DNA of 64,000 nucleotides from contig DASUZK010000030.1 of assembly GCA_036376915.1 (NCBI GenBank), positions 26,938 through 90,937 on the forward strand, read 5' to 3'. A model generated the notes under the pieces. The model was not told where the DNA came from and made no database searches. It saw only the letters and a program-made list of their open reading frames with translations. The position numbers and the translations under genes were made by a program. Within the stretch, counting starts at the first letter, position 1; each line of letters opens with the position of its first letter. Source of the DNA: VRUE01 sp036376915. Lineage in GTDB: Bacteria; Actinomycetota; Thermoleophilia; Solirubrobacterales; 70-9. Positions 8,291-17,148 of this stretch are shown here, piece by piece.

Positions 8291-9547
8291 GTGCGAAGGA
8301 TCACTCGATCGATCAGCACTCGTCCGAGCGTTCGGGGCATCGTCGTCTCCGCCTTCGCCTACCTGGCACTCGCCCTGGCTGCTCCGGCCCAGGGCCACGC
8401 CCAGCCATCCCCGCACGACAGCCGCGCCGATGCCGGCGGCGCGAGAACGTCGATCGTCGGAGGCAGCAGCACGTCGATCGAGTCCTATCCGTGGCTTGCC
8501 TACGTCCAGCACCAGGGCCCCGTCGAGACCTTCAGCTGCACGGGAACGGTCGTCGCCCCTCGCCTGGTCCTGACCGCGGCGCATTGCGTGCTGACCGGCA
8601 CTGGAAGGGTCGCGGAGGCGGCGAACTTCACGGTGCTGACCGGCGTGGCGGACCTCAGAGGAGCCACCCAGCAGAACGCCTCGGGCGTCTCGCAGGCCCT
8701 CGTCTTCCCCGGCTACCAGCCCTCGCGGCTCCTCAACGACGCCGCGCTCCTCGTCCTCGCCGCGCCCGTCTCGGCCCCGGCGCTGCCACTTGCGACAGCG
8801 GCCGACGCGAGCCTGCTCTCGGCGGGTGTGCCAGTGGCGGTCGCCGGTTGGGGCCTGACCGATGTGGACCCCCCGCGGTCGCCGGCCGTCCTTCGCGAAG
8901 CCCAGTCGGTCATTCGAAGCCCAGGCTACTGCCAGCGCAGGTTTCGGCAGGTCATCTCCTACTCGACCGCCAGCCAGATCTGCATCCAGTCCCGGGCCGA
9001 CTCGGCCGCCAGCGTCTGCAACGGTGACAGCGGCGGCCCCGGCATCGCGCGGCGGGCCGACGGGACCCCTGTCCTGATCGGCGTCATCAGCCTCAAGGGC
9101 TCGATCGACTGCGACCCCCTCAGCCCGCAGGTCCTCACGCGGGCAGACGTCGTCTCCTCATGGACCGGCGCCTGGATCGCCGCCGTCGAAAGCGGCGCGC
9201 CCGCACCCGAAGTGGTGGTACCGAAAGTCGTGCTCCCACGGGTGACCCGCCGAGACGCCGAATTCATCGCCTGGCTCGGCCTCGAAGCCGACTTCGGCAA
9301 GCGGTTCACGCAGGGCCGGCTGCACAGGATCGGCTGCGCCCAGATCAACCGCGAGAAGGTCAAATGCGCGGTGCTCTGGCTGCGGGGCGCCGACCTCTAC
9401 CGCGGGGCGATCACGATCTACGCGGCGCTCCCTCGCGAAGGCTTCGTCTACAACTACCGCTACACGATCCGCCGCTTCAACGCCAACTGCTGGCTCAGGT
9501 ATCTCCACCCGATCCAGGCCTGCAACCCCAAGCTCTTCAAACGGTGA
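8291..9547 (+). CDS. Secreted trypsin-like serine protease with C-terminal extension
   Basis: About 418 residues from the GTG at 8291. A signal peptide (IVVSAFAYLALALAAPAQG) is followed by the S1 mature start IVGGSSTSIESYPW. The catalytic triad is visible as His in LTAAHC, Asp in NDAALLVLA and Ser in GDSGGPG. S1 proteases normally end soon after the last helix. Here about 120 further residues follow (from EVVVPKVVLPR), containing four cysteines and many aromatics, which I do not recognise. The product is exported, and cleavage at the I-V-G-G site would activate it. Its 3' end overlaps the convergent monooxygenase by 11 bp. Confidence 0.9.
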   Translation: MRRITRSISTRPSVRGIVVSAFAYLALALAAPAQGHAQPSPHDSRADAGGARTSIVGGSSTSIESYPWLAYVQHQGPVETFSCTGTVVAPRLVLTAAHCVLTGTGRVAEAANFTVLTGVADLRGATQQNASGVSQALVFPGYQPSRLLNDAALLVLAAPVSAPALPLATAADASLLSAGVPVAVAGWGLTDVDPPRSPAVLREAQSVIRSPGYCQRRFRQVISYSTASQICIQSRADSAASVCNGDSGGPGIARRADGTPVLIGVISLKGSIDCDPLSPQVLTRADVVSSWTGAWIAAVESGAPAPEVVVPKVVLPRVTRRDAEFIAWLGLEADFGKRFTQGRLHRIGCAQINREKVKCAVLWLRGADLYRGAITIYAALPREGFVYNYRYTIRRFNANCWLRYLHPIQACNPKLFKR

Positions 9548-11039
9548 GGGCAGCCTCGGAGCCGACCCGCGTGAAGCGGTAGTCGTCGAGGTCGAAGCGG
9601 GCGCTGCGCCAGGCGACCTCGAGCGTCGGCGAGGCGCGGAAGGGGGCGTCGCCGTGCTCGTCGAAGTAGTAGCTGTTCGCCGTCGCGCAGGTGCCCGAGA
9701 AGAACACCTGGCGGTCGCGGCGGCGGAGCATCTTCTCGAAGTAGCGCCGGTTGGCCTCGGGGCGGATCTCGACCGCCGTCGAGCCGGAGCTGCGGGCGCG
9801 GCGCAGGCAGCGGACGATGTGACGCGCCTGATTCTCGATCAGGGTGAAGTAGCTGGCGCCGTTGAAGCCGTAGGGGCCGAGGATCATGAACATGTTCGGG
9901 AAGCCGGGCACACTGACGCCCTCGTAGGCTTGCGACCGGTTCTCTTCCCACCACTCTCCAAGCTCGACGCCGTCGTTGCCGTGCACCGGATAAGGAGGCA
10001 TGTTGCCTTTCTCGAAAACCTGGAATCCGGTCGCCAGGATCAGCACGTCGACCTCATGCTCCGCGCCGGCGGTGCGCACCCCTGCGGGCACGATCTCCTC
10101 GATCGGGCTCGTCTCTAGGTGGACGTTGGGACGGTTGAAGGCCGGCAGGTACTCGTTCGAAAAACTGGGGCGCTTGCAGCCGAGCCCGTAGCGGGGCGTC
10201 AACTTCTCCCGCACGGCCGGGTCGCGCACCGCCCGCAGGTGCCGGAGCCCGGCGCGTTCCCCCGCTTTGGCGACGGGCAGCACGCCGTGGAAGTGGGCCG
10301 GCAGAGGGAAGTTGAGCTCGACGTAGAGCTGACTCAGGGCCCGCGCCGCGGCCTGTGCGCCGGGGACCCGGCCGAGCAGCTGGCGCAGGCCCGGGCCGAT
10401 CCGTGCGTCGGGCTTGGGCAGGCACCAGATCGGAGTTCGCTGCAGCACGGTCAGCTGCTCGACTTCGGGTGCGATCGAGGGAATGACCTGGACGGCCGAG
10501 GCGCCGGTGCCGATGATCGCCACCCTGCGACCGCGCAGATCCTCGTCGTGGTCCCAGCGGGAGGTGTGCATCACCGTGCCGGCGAAGGAGTCGAGCCCCG
10601 AGATGTCGGGCGGCTTGGGCTTGGTGAAGACGCCGGTTGCGCCGACCATGAACCGCGCTGTGAGGGTTTCACCGTCGCCGATCGGCAGGTGCCAGAAGTG
10701 GTTCTCCTCGTCGAACTCCGCGCCGGTGACCGTCGTGTTCAACCGGATCCGCGAGCGCAACCCGTAGGCGTCGACACAGTGCTCGGCATAGGCCTTCAAC
10801 TCCTCGCCCGGCGCGTACACCCGCGACCAGTCCGAGCGCTGCTCGAAGGAGAACTGGTAGCTGAAGGAGGGGATGTCGACGCCGATGCCGGGGTAGGTGT
10901 TCCAGTGCCAGGCACCGCCGACGCCGTCCCCTGCCTCGAGCATCACCCAGTCCCGGATTCCGGCCTCGTCGAGCTTGATCGCCGTGCCGATGCCGGAGAA
11001 CCCGGCGCCTATCACCGCCACCTCGTGATCGGGCTGCAT
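9537..11039 (-). CDS. Flavin-containing (Baeyer-Villiger type) monooxygenase
   Basis: 500 residues. The FAD site GAGFSGIG lies at the N-terminus. The Baeyer-Villiger fingerprint FAGTVMHTSRW and a second dinucleotide site (IIGTGASAVQ) for NADPH follow. Such enzymes insert oxygen next to ketones or oxidise heteroatoms. The start MQPDHEVAVIGAG is chosen because the dinucleotide fold begins at once. It is divergent from gadB, with about 100 bp between the starts. Substrate unknown. Confidence 0.93.
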   Translation of the reverse strand: MQPDHEVAVIGAGFSGIGTAIKLDEAGIRDWVMLEAGDGVGGAWHWNTYPGIGVDIPSFSYQFSFEQRSDWSRVYAPGEELKAYAEHCVDAYGLRSRIRLNTTVTGAEFDEENHFWHLPIGDGETLTARFMVGATGVFTKPKPPDISGLDSFAGTVMHTSRWDHDEDLRGRRVAIIGTGASAVQVIPSIAPEVEQLTVLQRTPIWCLPKPDARIGPGLRQLLGRVPGAQAAARALSQLYVELNFPLPAHFHGVLPVAKAGERAGLRHLRAVRDPAVREKLTPRYGLGCKRPSFSNEYLPAFNRPNVHLETSPIEEIVPAGVRTAGAEHEVDVLILATGFQVFEKGNMPPYPVHGNDGVELGEWWEENRSQAYEGVSVPGFPNMFMILGPYGFNGASYFTLIENQARHIVRCLRRARSSGSTAVEIRPEANRRYFEKMLRRRDRQVFFSGTCATANSYYFDEHGDAPFRASPTLEVAWRSARFDLDDYRFTRVGSEAALTV

Positions 11040-11141
11040 GCCGGTCAGGATAAAACCATCGGCTCGCGCCAGCCCGGCGGCATGCGAAAACCGGCCTGGG
11101 CTAGGCTCGACCGAAACCACCGACCAGATCGAAGGCCCGAG

Positions 11142-12518
11142 ATGGAAAAGCACCTCACCCCCGAGCAGGAGGCGATGCTCTACGGCAACCGCTTCCTCAC
11201 CGAAGACGCTCCCGACGGTCCCTTCCCGGAGGGCGGCATGTCTGCCCTCGACGCGATGCGCCTGGTCGGCGAGGAACTGGCGCTGGAGGGCGACCCGCAG
11301 CGCAACCTGGCGACCTTCGTCACGACCTGGATGGAGCCCGAGGCCCAGCGGGTCATCAACGACAACCTCTACCGCAACTTCATCGACCACGCCGAGTACC
11401 CGATCTCAGCGGAGATCGAGCAGCGCTGCATCCGCATGCTGGCCGACCTCTACCACGCCCCCGGCGAGACGACCGGGGCCCGCACCCAGGGCTCCTCGGA
11501 GGCGATCATGCTCGGCGCGCTCTCGCTGAAGTGGAAGTGGAAGGAGCGCCGCGAAGCCGATTCGAAGCCGGTCGACAAGCCGAACCTGATCTTCGGCGGG
11601 GACGTGCACGTTGTCTGGGAGAAGTTCTGCCGCTACTTCGACGTCGAGCCGCGGATCGTGCCGCTGCGGGACGGCAAGTACACGATCGGCCCCGAAGACG
11701 TGGGGCCGCACGTCGACGAGAACACGATCGGCGTCGCCGCCGTGCTCGGCACCACCTTCACCGGCCACATGGACGACATCATCGGGATCAACAAGCTCCT
11801 GGTCGACCTCAAGGGAGACAAAGGCCTCGACGTGCCGCTCCACGTCGACGCCGCCAGCGGCGGCTTCACCTGGCCCTTTCTCTACCCGGACTCCGAGTGG
11901 GACTTCCGGCTCGAGCAGGTGCGCTCGATCAACGTCTCCGGGCACAAGTTCGGGCTGGTCTACCCCGGCATCGGCTGGCTCGTCTTCCGCGAGAAGAGCG
12001 ACCTGGCGGAGGACCTCGTCTTCTACGAGAACTACCTGGGGAAGACCGACGCGACCTTCACCCTCAACTTCTCCACCGGCGCCTCGATGGTGCTCGCCCA
12101 GTACTACAACTTCGTCCGCTACGGGCGCGCGGGCTACGCCTACATCATGAAGGCGATGCAGGAGAACGCCCGCGCTCTCGCCGACAAGCTCAAGGCCGAG
12201 GGCGACTTCGAACTGATCGGCGAGGGCGAGGAGCAACTGCCCCTGGTCGCATTCCGGCTCGCCGAAGAGAAGGGCTACGACGAGTTCGACGTCTCCTGGC
12301 AGCTCTCCGCCGAGCGCGGCTGGATGGTCCCCGCCTACACCCTGCCGCCCAACGCCGAAGACGTGAAAGTGCTGCGGGCGCTGGTCAAGCAGACGCTCGG
12401 CCGCGAGCAGGTCGACCGCCTCGCCGAGGACATCGCGACGGCCTGCGCGACCCTGGAGAAGAAGGGCGGCGCCCACCCCGCCGAGCGCAAGCAGGTGAAG
12501 ACCGGCACCGGCTACTGA
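11142..12518 (+). CDS. gadB: Glutamate decarboxylase
   Basis: 458 residues, close to the family's usual 460-470. The sequences TQGSSEAIMLGALSLKWKW, DAASGGFTWPFLYPD and INVSGHKFGLVYPG are diagnostic; the last contains the PLP-binding lysine. The enzyme converts glutamate to GABA and CO2, consuming a cytoplasmic proton. No Glu/GABA antiporter gene is visible nearby, so its role in acid stress is not shown here. The ATG at 11142 matches the family N-terminus; upstream GAAGG is a weak ribosome site. The end overlaps the convergent SRPBCC gene by 7 bp. Confidence 0.95.
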   Translation: MEKHLTPEQEAMLYGNRFLTEDAPDGPFPEGGMSALDAMRLVGEELALEGDPQRNLATFVTTWMEPEAQRVINDNLYRNFIDHAEYPISAEIEQRCIRMLADLYHAPGETTGARTQGSSEAIMLGALSLKWKWKERREADSKPVDKPNLIFGGDVHVVWEKFCRYFDVEPRIVPLRDGKYTIGPEDVGPHVDENTIGVAAVLGTTFTGHMDDIIGINKLLVDLKGDKGLDVPLHVDAASGGFTWPFLYPDSEWDFRLEQVRSINVSGHKFGLVYPGIGWLVFREKSDLAEDLVFYENYLGKTDATFTLNFSTGASMVLAQYYNFVRYGRAGYAYIMKAMQENARALADKLKAEGDFELIGEGEEQLPLVAFRLAEEKGYDEFDVSWQLSAERGWMVPAYTLPPNAEDVKVLRALVKQTLGREQVDRLAEDIATACATLEKKGGAHPAERKQVKTGTGY

Positions 12519-12997
12519 GAGGCCGGCGCCGCCCCGGGCTCAGCCGTCAGCCGCTCGGTGACGGCGTCGCGGCGAAAGTCGAAGATCCGCTCGAGGTCGC
12601 GGCGGACGAAGAGCCGGTGCGCGAGCGCCCCCACCGGTCCCAGCGGGACCGAGTAGCGGATGCGGTCATGAATTACGGTCGCCTTCTCGCCGTCCGGCTC
12701 GAAGAGGTGGGTGTGCTCCCAGGACGAGTACGGGCCCCTGGCCTGGGTGTCGACGAAGCGAGTCGGTGGTTCCCATGTCTCGATCCGGGTCCGCCAGCGG
12801 ATCGGCACTCCGTGCAGCCTGATCCGGTAGTCGAGCAGCGTGCCGGGACCGAACTCGATCTTTCCCGGCGTCAGCAGCTCGAAATGGAGCCAGGGCGGGG
12901 TCAGCGGCTCCAGGTTGAGAGCGTCGCCGTAGAAGGCGAAGGCTCGATCGAGCGGAACCTCGACCCGCTGGCTGCGCTCGAGCAGGTAGCTGGGCAC
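12512..12997 (-). CDS. SRPBCC (START-like) family protein
   Basis: 161 residues. The pattern of VEVPLDRAFAFYGDALNLEPLTPPWLHFELL and later WRTRIETWEPPTRFVDTQ is that of the helix-grip polyketide cyclase/START superfamily, often annotated as cell-division-inhibitor-like. These proteins bind hydrophobic ligands in a central cavity. It is divergent from the NmrA-like gene beside it; SRPBCC and NAD(P)-binding proteins of this type are often neighbours. No catalytic residues can be assigned. Confidence 0.82.
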   Translation of the reverse strand: MPSYLLERSQRVEVPLDRAFAFYGDALNLEPLTPPWLHFELLTPGKIEFGPGTLLDYRIRLHGVPIRWRTRIETWEPPTRFVDTQARGPYSSWEHTHLFEPDGEKATVIHDRIRYSVPLGPVGALAHRLFVRRDLERIFDFRRDAVTERLTAEPGAAPASQ

Positions 12998-13048
12998 GGG
13001 CCCAGTTTGGCAGCTGGGCGATGGGGCTACCTTTAGTAGATCGCGGCA

Positions 13049-13963
13049 ACGAGCCTCATCGCCGGAGCGACTGGTTTCGTCGGCGGCAGGCTGGCCGGGT
13101 CGCTCGGGGGCTCAGGGGCCACGGTCCGCTGCCTGGTGCGCGACCGGGCGAAGGCCGGGGCTCTGGAAGCGGCAGGGCTGGAGATCCACGTCGGGGACGT
13201 CACCGATGCCGACAGCCTCGCCGGAGCGGCGAAGGACGCGGAGATCGCCTACTACCTCGTCCATGCGATGGCCGGCGGGGGCGAGTTCGCCGAGCGCGAG
13301 CGTGCTGGAGCGCTCAACTTCGCCCGGATGGCGAAGCGCGAGGGAGTCGAGCGGGTCGTCTACCTCGGCGGGCTCGGCGACGAGAGCACCTCGAAGCACT
13401 TGAGCAGCCGCCATGAGACGGCGAGGGTCCTCGCCGCGGAGGGCCCCCCGCTGACCTACTTCCGGGCCGCGATGGTCGTCGGCGCCGGCAGCGAGTCCTA
13501 CCGGACCCTGCGCTACCTGGTCAGCCGGCTGCCGGTGATGATCGCGCCGGCCTGGCTGCGAACCGAGACCCAGCCGATAGGAATCGACGCGACGATCGAG
13601 TACCTGCGTTTGGCACCCGAGGTGCCCGAGTCCACGGGGCGAGAGGTCCAGATCGGCGGGCCCGACGTGCTCTCCTACTCGGAGATGCTGGATCGGATGG
13701 CCGTGGCGATGGGGTTGCGGCCGCGGCGCAAGCTGCCGGCACCCTTCATCACCCCGTGGCTCTCCGCCCTGTGGCTTGGCCTGGTGACACCGGTCGACGT
13801 CAACGTCGCCCGCCCGCTGGTCGAGGGGCTGACCACTGCCACCGTCGTCACCGACCCGACGGGGGCGGAGCCGTTCGGGGTCGTGCCGGAGTCATTCGAC
13901 GAGGCTCTGCGGCGGGCGCTGGTGGAGGAAAGCTCGCTTCCACACCGCCCTCCGGGTAGGTAG
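13049..13963 (+). CDS. NmrA-like NAD(P)-binding protein, non-canonical start
   Basis: About 304 residues. The Rossmann motif LIAGATGFVGGRLAGSL stands at the very N-terminus, followed by GDVTDADSLAGAAKDAEIAY, as in NmrA/atypical SDR proteins. The codons upstream are two in-frame stops (TAG TAG), then ATC GCG GCA ACG, so no ATG, GTG or TTG precedes the conserved fold. ACG at 13049 stands exactly where ATG would be expected. The first canonical start, GTG 13136, would remove the nucleotide-binding loop. This is either a rare ACG/ATC start, a start-loss mutation or a sequence error. The function is probably sensing or oxidoreduction with NAD(P)H. Confidence 0.72.
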   Translation, partial: TSLIAGATGFVGGRLAGSLGGSGATVRCLVRDRAKAGALEAAGLEIHVGDVTDADSLAGAAKDAEIAYYLVHAMAGGGEFAERERAGALNFARMAKREGVERVVYLGGLGDESTSKHLSSRHETARVLAAEGPPLTYFRAAMVVGAGSESYRTLRYLVSRLPVMIAPAWLRTETQPIGIDATIEYLRLAPEVPESTGREVQIGGPDVLSYSEMLDRMAVAMGLRPRRKLPAPFITPWLSALWLGLVTPVDVNVARPLVEGLTTATVVTDPTGAEPFGVVPESFDEALRRALVEESSLPHRPPGR

Positions 13964-13987
13964 CAGCCGGCTCGACCCGGCTTCGTC

Positions 13988-14023
13988 GAAGGATTTTCCG
14001 GGCTATGACCCTGGAAATCCTTC
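13988..14023. terminator. Hairpin between convergent genes
   Basis: GAAGGATTTTCCGGG pairs with CCCTGGAAATCCTTC around the loop CTATGA, with two mismatches. It lies between two convergent genes (NmrA-like and VOC), where a bidirectional terminator is expected. There is no clear T-run after it. Confidence 0.55.
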
Positions 14024-14029
14024 ACTCAC

Positions 14030-14653
14030 CTATCGGGGCGTCATCAGCGCAACCGGGACCGAGAGGCCCGCGGAGCGGCGAAGGGTTGCGATCCGGCGGC
14101 CGGGCTGAACAGCCGGGCGGACTTCGCCGACCCGGTCCCCAAGGCCGGCAACGGTCGAGTCGAGGTCGGGGGCGACGAAGGCGAGGCCCCAGAAGAAGGC
14201 GGGCCGGTCTCCCCCGGTCCGCTCGATCGCCTCCTCGGGCGCCTGCACGACCTCGAGGATGACGGCGCCGAGGCGGAAGAACGCCTGCCGGGGGGCGCCC
14301 GCCGGCGTCGGCTCCTCGCGGATGCGGCGCAGGTCGAGGCCGGCCTCCTGCAGCGCGGCGACGGTCCGGTCGAGATCCGAGCTGATCGCGACCACGTGGT
14401 CGATCGCGGAGACGCCGTTGGGGTGCTCCGGCTGTGAGTCGGGCGCCGGCCGGTCCGACCGCGCGGTCGGCAGCCCGTCCAGCTCGCCGCCCCCGAAGTC
14501 GCGCAGCGACCAGCCCGCCAGACCCTTGCCCGCCTCGGTCCCCGCAAGCCGGATGCGGACATCGCCGACGACGCAGGCGCCCCCGTCGACCTCGAACCCG
14601 AGCGCCGCCCAGGACTCCGGCGCGTCCGCAACCGTCAGCTCGTCGATCGTCAC
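14030..14653 (-). CDS. VOC (glyoxalase/dioxygenase) family protein
   Basis: 207 residues from a GTG. The half IDHVVAISSDLDRTVAALQ with GLDLRRIREE and RLGAVILEVVQ is a typical beta-alpha-beta-beta-beta glyoxalase module. The first about 80 residues look like a degraded companion module. The His in IDHVV and the Glu in ILEVVQ could be metal ligands. It abuts the peroxiredoxin stop and is transcribed with it. Substrate unknown. Confidence 0.82.
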   Translation of the reverse strand: MTIDELTVADAPESWAALGFEVDGGACVVGDVRIRLAGTEAGKGLAGWSLRDFGGGELDGLPTARSDRPAPDSQPEHPNGVSAIDHVVAISSDLDRTVAALQEAGLDLRRIREEPTPAGAPRQAFFRLGAVILEVVQAPEEAIERTGGDRPAFFWGLAFVAPDLDSTVAGLGDRVGEVRPAVQPGRRIATLRRSAGLSVPVALMTPR

Positions 14654-15313
14654 CTACTTGCCAGGCTGCGGCACGATCCTGATGTAGGGGCGCGGGGACT
14701 CCCAGCCGTCGGGGTAGGTCTCCTTGGCTTCGTCGTCGGAGACCGAGCCGGCGATGATCACATCGTCGCCCTGCTGCCACTGCGCCGGCGTCGCGACTTT
14801 GTGCTGCGCGGTCAGCTGCAGCGAGTCGACCACGCGCAGGACCTCGTCGAAGTTGCGGCCCGTCGTCATCGGGTAGATGAGGATCAGCTTGACTTTCTTG
14901 TCGGGGCCGATGACGAAGACGTTGCGGACCGTCTGGTTGTCGGCCGGCGTCCGCTCCCCCGGGTCGCCGGAGGTATCCGCGGGCAGCATCCCGTAGAGCT
15001 TCGAGACGCTGAAATCCGAGTCGGCGATGATCGGGTAGTTGGGTGCCGTGCCCTGCGTCTCGCCGATGTCCTCGGCCCAGCCGGCGTGCTTCTCGATCGG
15101 GTCGACCGAGAGGCCGATGATCTTCACTCCCCGCTTGTCGAACTCGGGCTTGATCGAGGCCATGTAGCCGAGCTCCGTCGTGCACACGGGCGTGAAGTTC
15201 TTCGGGTGCGAGAACAACACTGCCCACGAGTCGCCGATCCAGTCGTGGAAGCTGATCCGGCCCTCTGTCGTGTCGGCCTCGAAGTCCGGGGCGACGTCGC
15301 CTAGCTTGAGCAT
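14654..15313 (-). CDS. 1-Cys (Prx6-type) peroxiredoxin
   Basis: 219 residues. The peroxidatic Cys lies in HPKNFTPVCTTELG. The long C-terminal domain (YPMTTGRNFDEVLRVVDSLQ) is that of Prx6-type enzymes, and no resolving Cys is visible. It reduces hydrogen peroxide and organic hydroperoxides. The ATG at 15313 is preceded by GAGGAAT. It is divergent, across about 100 bp, from a thioredoxin-reductase homologue, which suggests joint induction by oxidative stress and possibly a shared electron route. Confidence 0.94.
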   Translation of the reverse strand: MLKLGDVAPDFEADTTEGRISFHDWIGDSWAVLFSHPKNFTPVCTTELGYMASIKPEFDKRGVKIIGLSVDPIEKHAGWAEDIGETQGTAPNYPIIADSDFSVSKLYGMLPADTSGDPGERTPADNQTVRNVFVIGPDKKVKLILIYPMTTGRNFDEVLRVVDSLQLTAQHKVATPAQWQQGDDVIIAGSVSDDEAKETYPDGWESPRPYIRIVPQPGK

Positions 15314-15415
15314 CCTGATTCCTCCGTCGGGTTGGTGGCTGCGGGGTCTCCAGACATGATTGAACATCATCGCCGCCGTCGCCTGACAGCCAACCCGCAG
15401 TACGCTGCCGCCGCG

Positions 15416-17083
15416 ATGGTGAGCGCAGAGGAGATCGGCGGGGTCGGCGTGTTCGAAGCCCTCGACCCGGCCGAGCGAGAGCGGCTTGCCGGCGTCGCCG
15501 CCGACATCGCCCTCGTGGCCGGCGAATACGCGGCGAACGAGGGCGACGAGCGCGCCATCTTCGCCGTGCTCGAGGGCCGGATCGAGGCAATCAAGGCCGT
15601 CGACGGGGTCGAGCGCGTCGTCGGCGAGCGTCTCCCGGGGGACGTCTTCGGCGAGGTGCCGATCGTGCTGGGAACGGTGTTCCCGGTCGGCTTTCGCGCC
15701 GCGGAGCCCTCACGCGTGATGCGGATCGAGCCTCACGACTACCACGCCGTCGCGGCCGTGGTTCCCGATCTCGGCAAGGAGATCGGCAAGCTCGCCAGCT
15801 ACCGCATGGGCGGCTCGAGGGGCCTGGAGGGCATCGCGGCCGACCCGCCACCGCCCCGCGCGATCGTGGTCGGGCACCGCTGGGACGCATCCTGCGCGGA
15901 GCTGCGGCGCTTCCTCGACCGCAACCAGATCACCTTCAGGTGGCTGACTCCCGAGACGGCCGACGCCGCGGAGCACTGGGGTGGCTCGCTGCCCGCCGAA
16001 GGGGACTGGCCCGCGATTCGCATCGTCGACGGCAAGACCGCGGTCAAGCCCGGCCTGCGCAGGGTGGCCGAGCTGCTCGGTGTCGAGACCGAGGCGAGCG
16101 CCGCCGAGTACGACACGGTGATCGTCGGCGCCGGCCCCGCCGGGCTTGCCGCCGCCGTGTACGGGGCCTCGGAGGGCCTGCGCACGATCGTCGTCGAGCG
16201 CGAGGCGCCCGGCGGCCAGGCCGGCACCTCCTCCCGGATCGAGAACTACCTCGGCTTCCCCGCCGGCGTCTCGGGGGACGAGCTGGCGAGTCGCGCGCTG
16301 AGGCAGGCGCGCCGGCTCGGCGCCGAGATCCTCGTCACCCGGTCGATCGAACGGATAGACGCGGCGAGTCGCGAGGTGCACCTCGACGCCGGCGACGTGC
16401 TGCGGGCGCGGACGATCATCCTCGCCTGCGGCGTGACCTGGCGGCACCTGCCGATAGAGGGCTTCGACCGCCTTGCCGGGAAGGGCATCTTCTACGGCGC
16501 CGCGCGCAGCGAGGCCGCGAACACGCACGGCCTCGACGTCCATATCGTCGGCGCGGGCAACTCGGCGGGACAGGCCGCCCTCTTCTTCTCCGCCCACGCC
16601 AGGAGGGTGACGATCCTCTGCCGCGGCGATCGGCTCGAGAAGAGCATGTCGCGTTACCTCGTCGACCAGCTCGCCACCCGGCCCAACATCGACGTGACGT
16701 TCGGAGCCGAAGTGGCAGCCGTGCACGGCGTCGACTCGCTCGAGGCGATCGACGTGCGCAACCCGGGAACCGGCGAGACGACCCAGGTCGAGTCGGGCGG
16801 GCTGTTCATCTTCATCGGGGCCGACGCGGAGACGGGATGGCTGCCACCTGAGATCGCACTCGACGGCCGCGGCTACGTGCTCACCGGCCCCGACGTGCGC
16901 GCGGTGGAGCGCTGGAGCGCCAACCGCGACCCATACCTGCTGGAGACGAGCGTGCCGGGCATCTTCGCCTGCGGCGATGTCCGCTTCGGCCCGGTGAAGC
17001 GCGTCGCCGCCGCCGTCGGCGAGGGCAGCATGGCGATCGCCTTCGTGCACCAGTACCTCAAGGACCTGGACCGCGCCGGCTAA
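15416..17083 (+). CDS. Cyclic-nucleotide-domain / thioredoxin-reductase-like flavoprotein without CxxC
   Basis: About 555 residues in three parts. Residues 1 to about 130 are a cNMP-binding (CAP effector) fold. About 145-225 form a thioredoxin/glutaredoxin-like fold with a single Cys (WDASCAELRRF). The rest is a class II thioredoxin-reductase fold, with the FAD site VIVGAGPAGLAAAVYGASEG and the NADPH site IVGAGNSAGQAALFF. Where true thioredoxin reductases have C-A-T-C, this protein reads YGAARSEA, so the active dithiol is missing. It may pass electrons through another site, or be regulated by a nucleotide. The start at 15416 is chosen because upstream codons show no family similarity. Confidence 0.85.
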   Translation: MVSAEEIGGVGVFEALDPAERERLAGVAADIALVAGEYAANEGDERAIFAVLEGRIEAIKAVDGVERVVGERLPGDVFGEVPIVLGTVFPVGFRAAEPSRVMRIEPHDYHAVAAVVPDLGKEIGKLASYRMGGSRGLEGIAADPPPPRAIVVGHRWDASCAELRRFLDRNQITFRWLTPETADAAEHWGGSLPAEGDWPAIRIVDGKTAVKPGLRRVAELLGVETEASAAEYDTVIVGAGPAGLAAAVYGASEGLRTIVVEREAPGGQAGTSSRIENYLGFPAGVSGDELASRALRQARRLGAEILVTRSIERIDAASREVHLDAGDVLRARTIILACGVTWRHLPIEGFDRLAGKGIFYGAARSEAANTHGLDVHIVGAGNSAGQAALFFSAHARRVTILCRGDRLEKSMSRYLVDQLATRPNIDVTFGAEVAAVHGVDSLEAIDVRNPGTGETTQVESGGLFIFIGADAETGWLPPEIALDGRGYVLTGPDVRAVERWSANRDPYLLETSVPGIFACGDVRFGPVKRVAAAVGEGSMAIAFVHQYLKDLDRAG

Positions 17084-17148
17084 CGAACCCGCCGATGGGC
17101 CTGAAACACCCCCTATAGGTAGGGAAATCGTCCCGTCGACCGAGGAAC

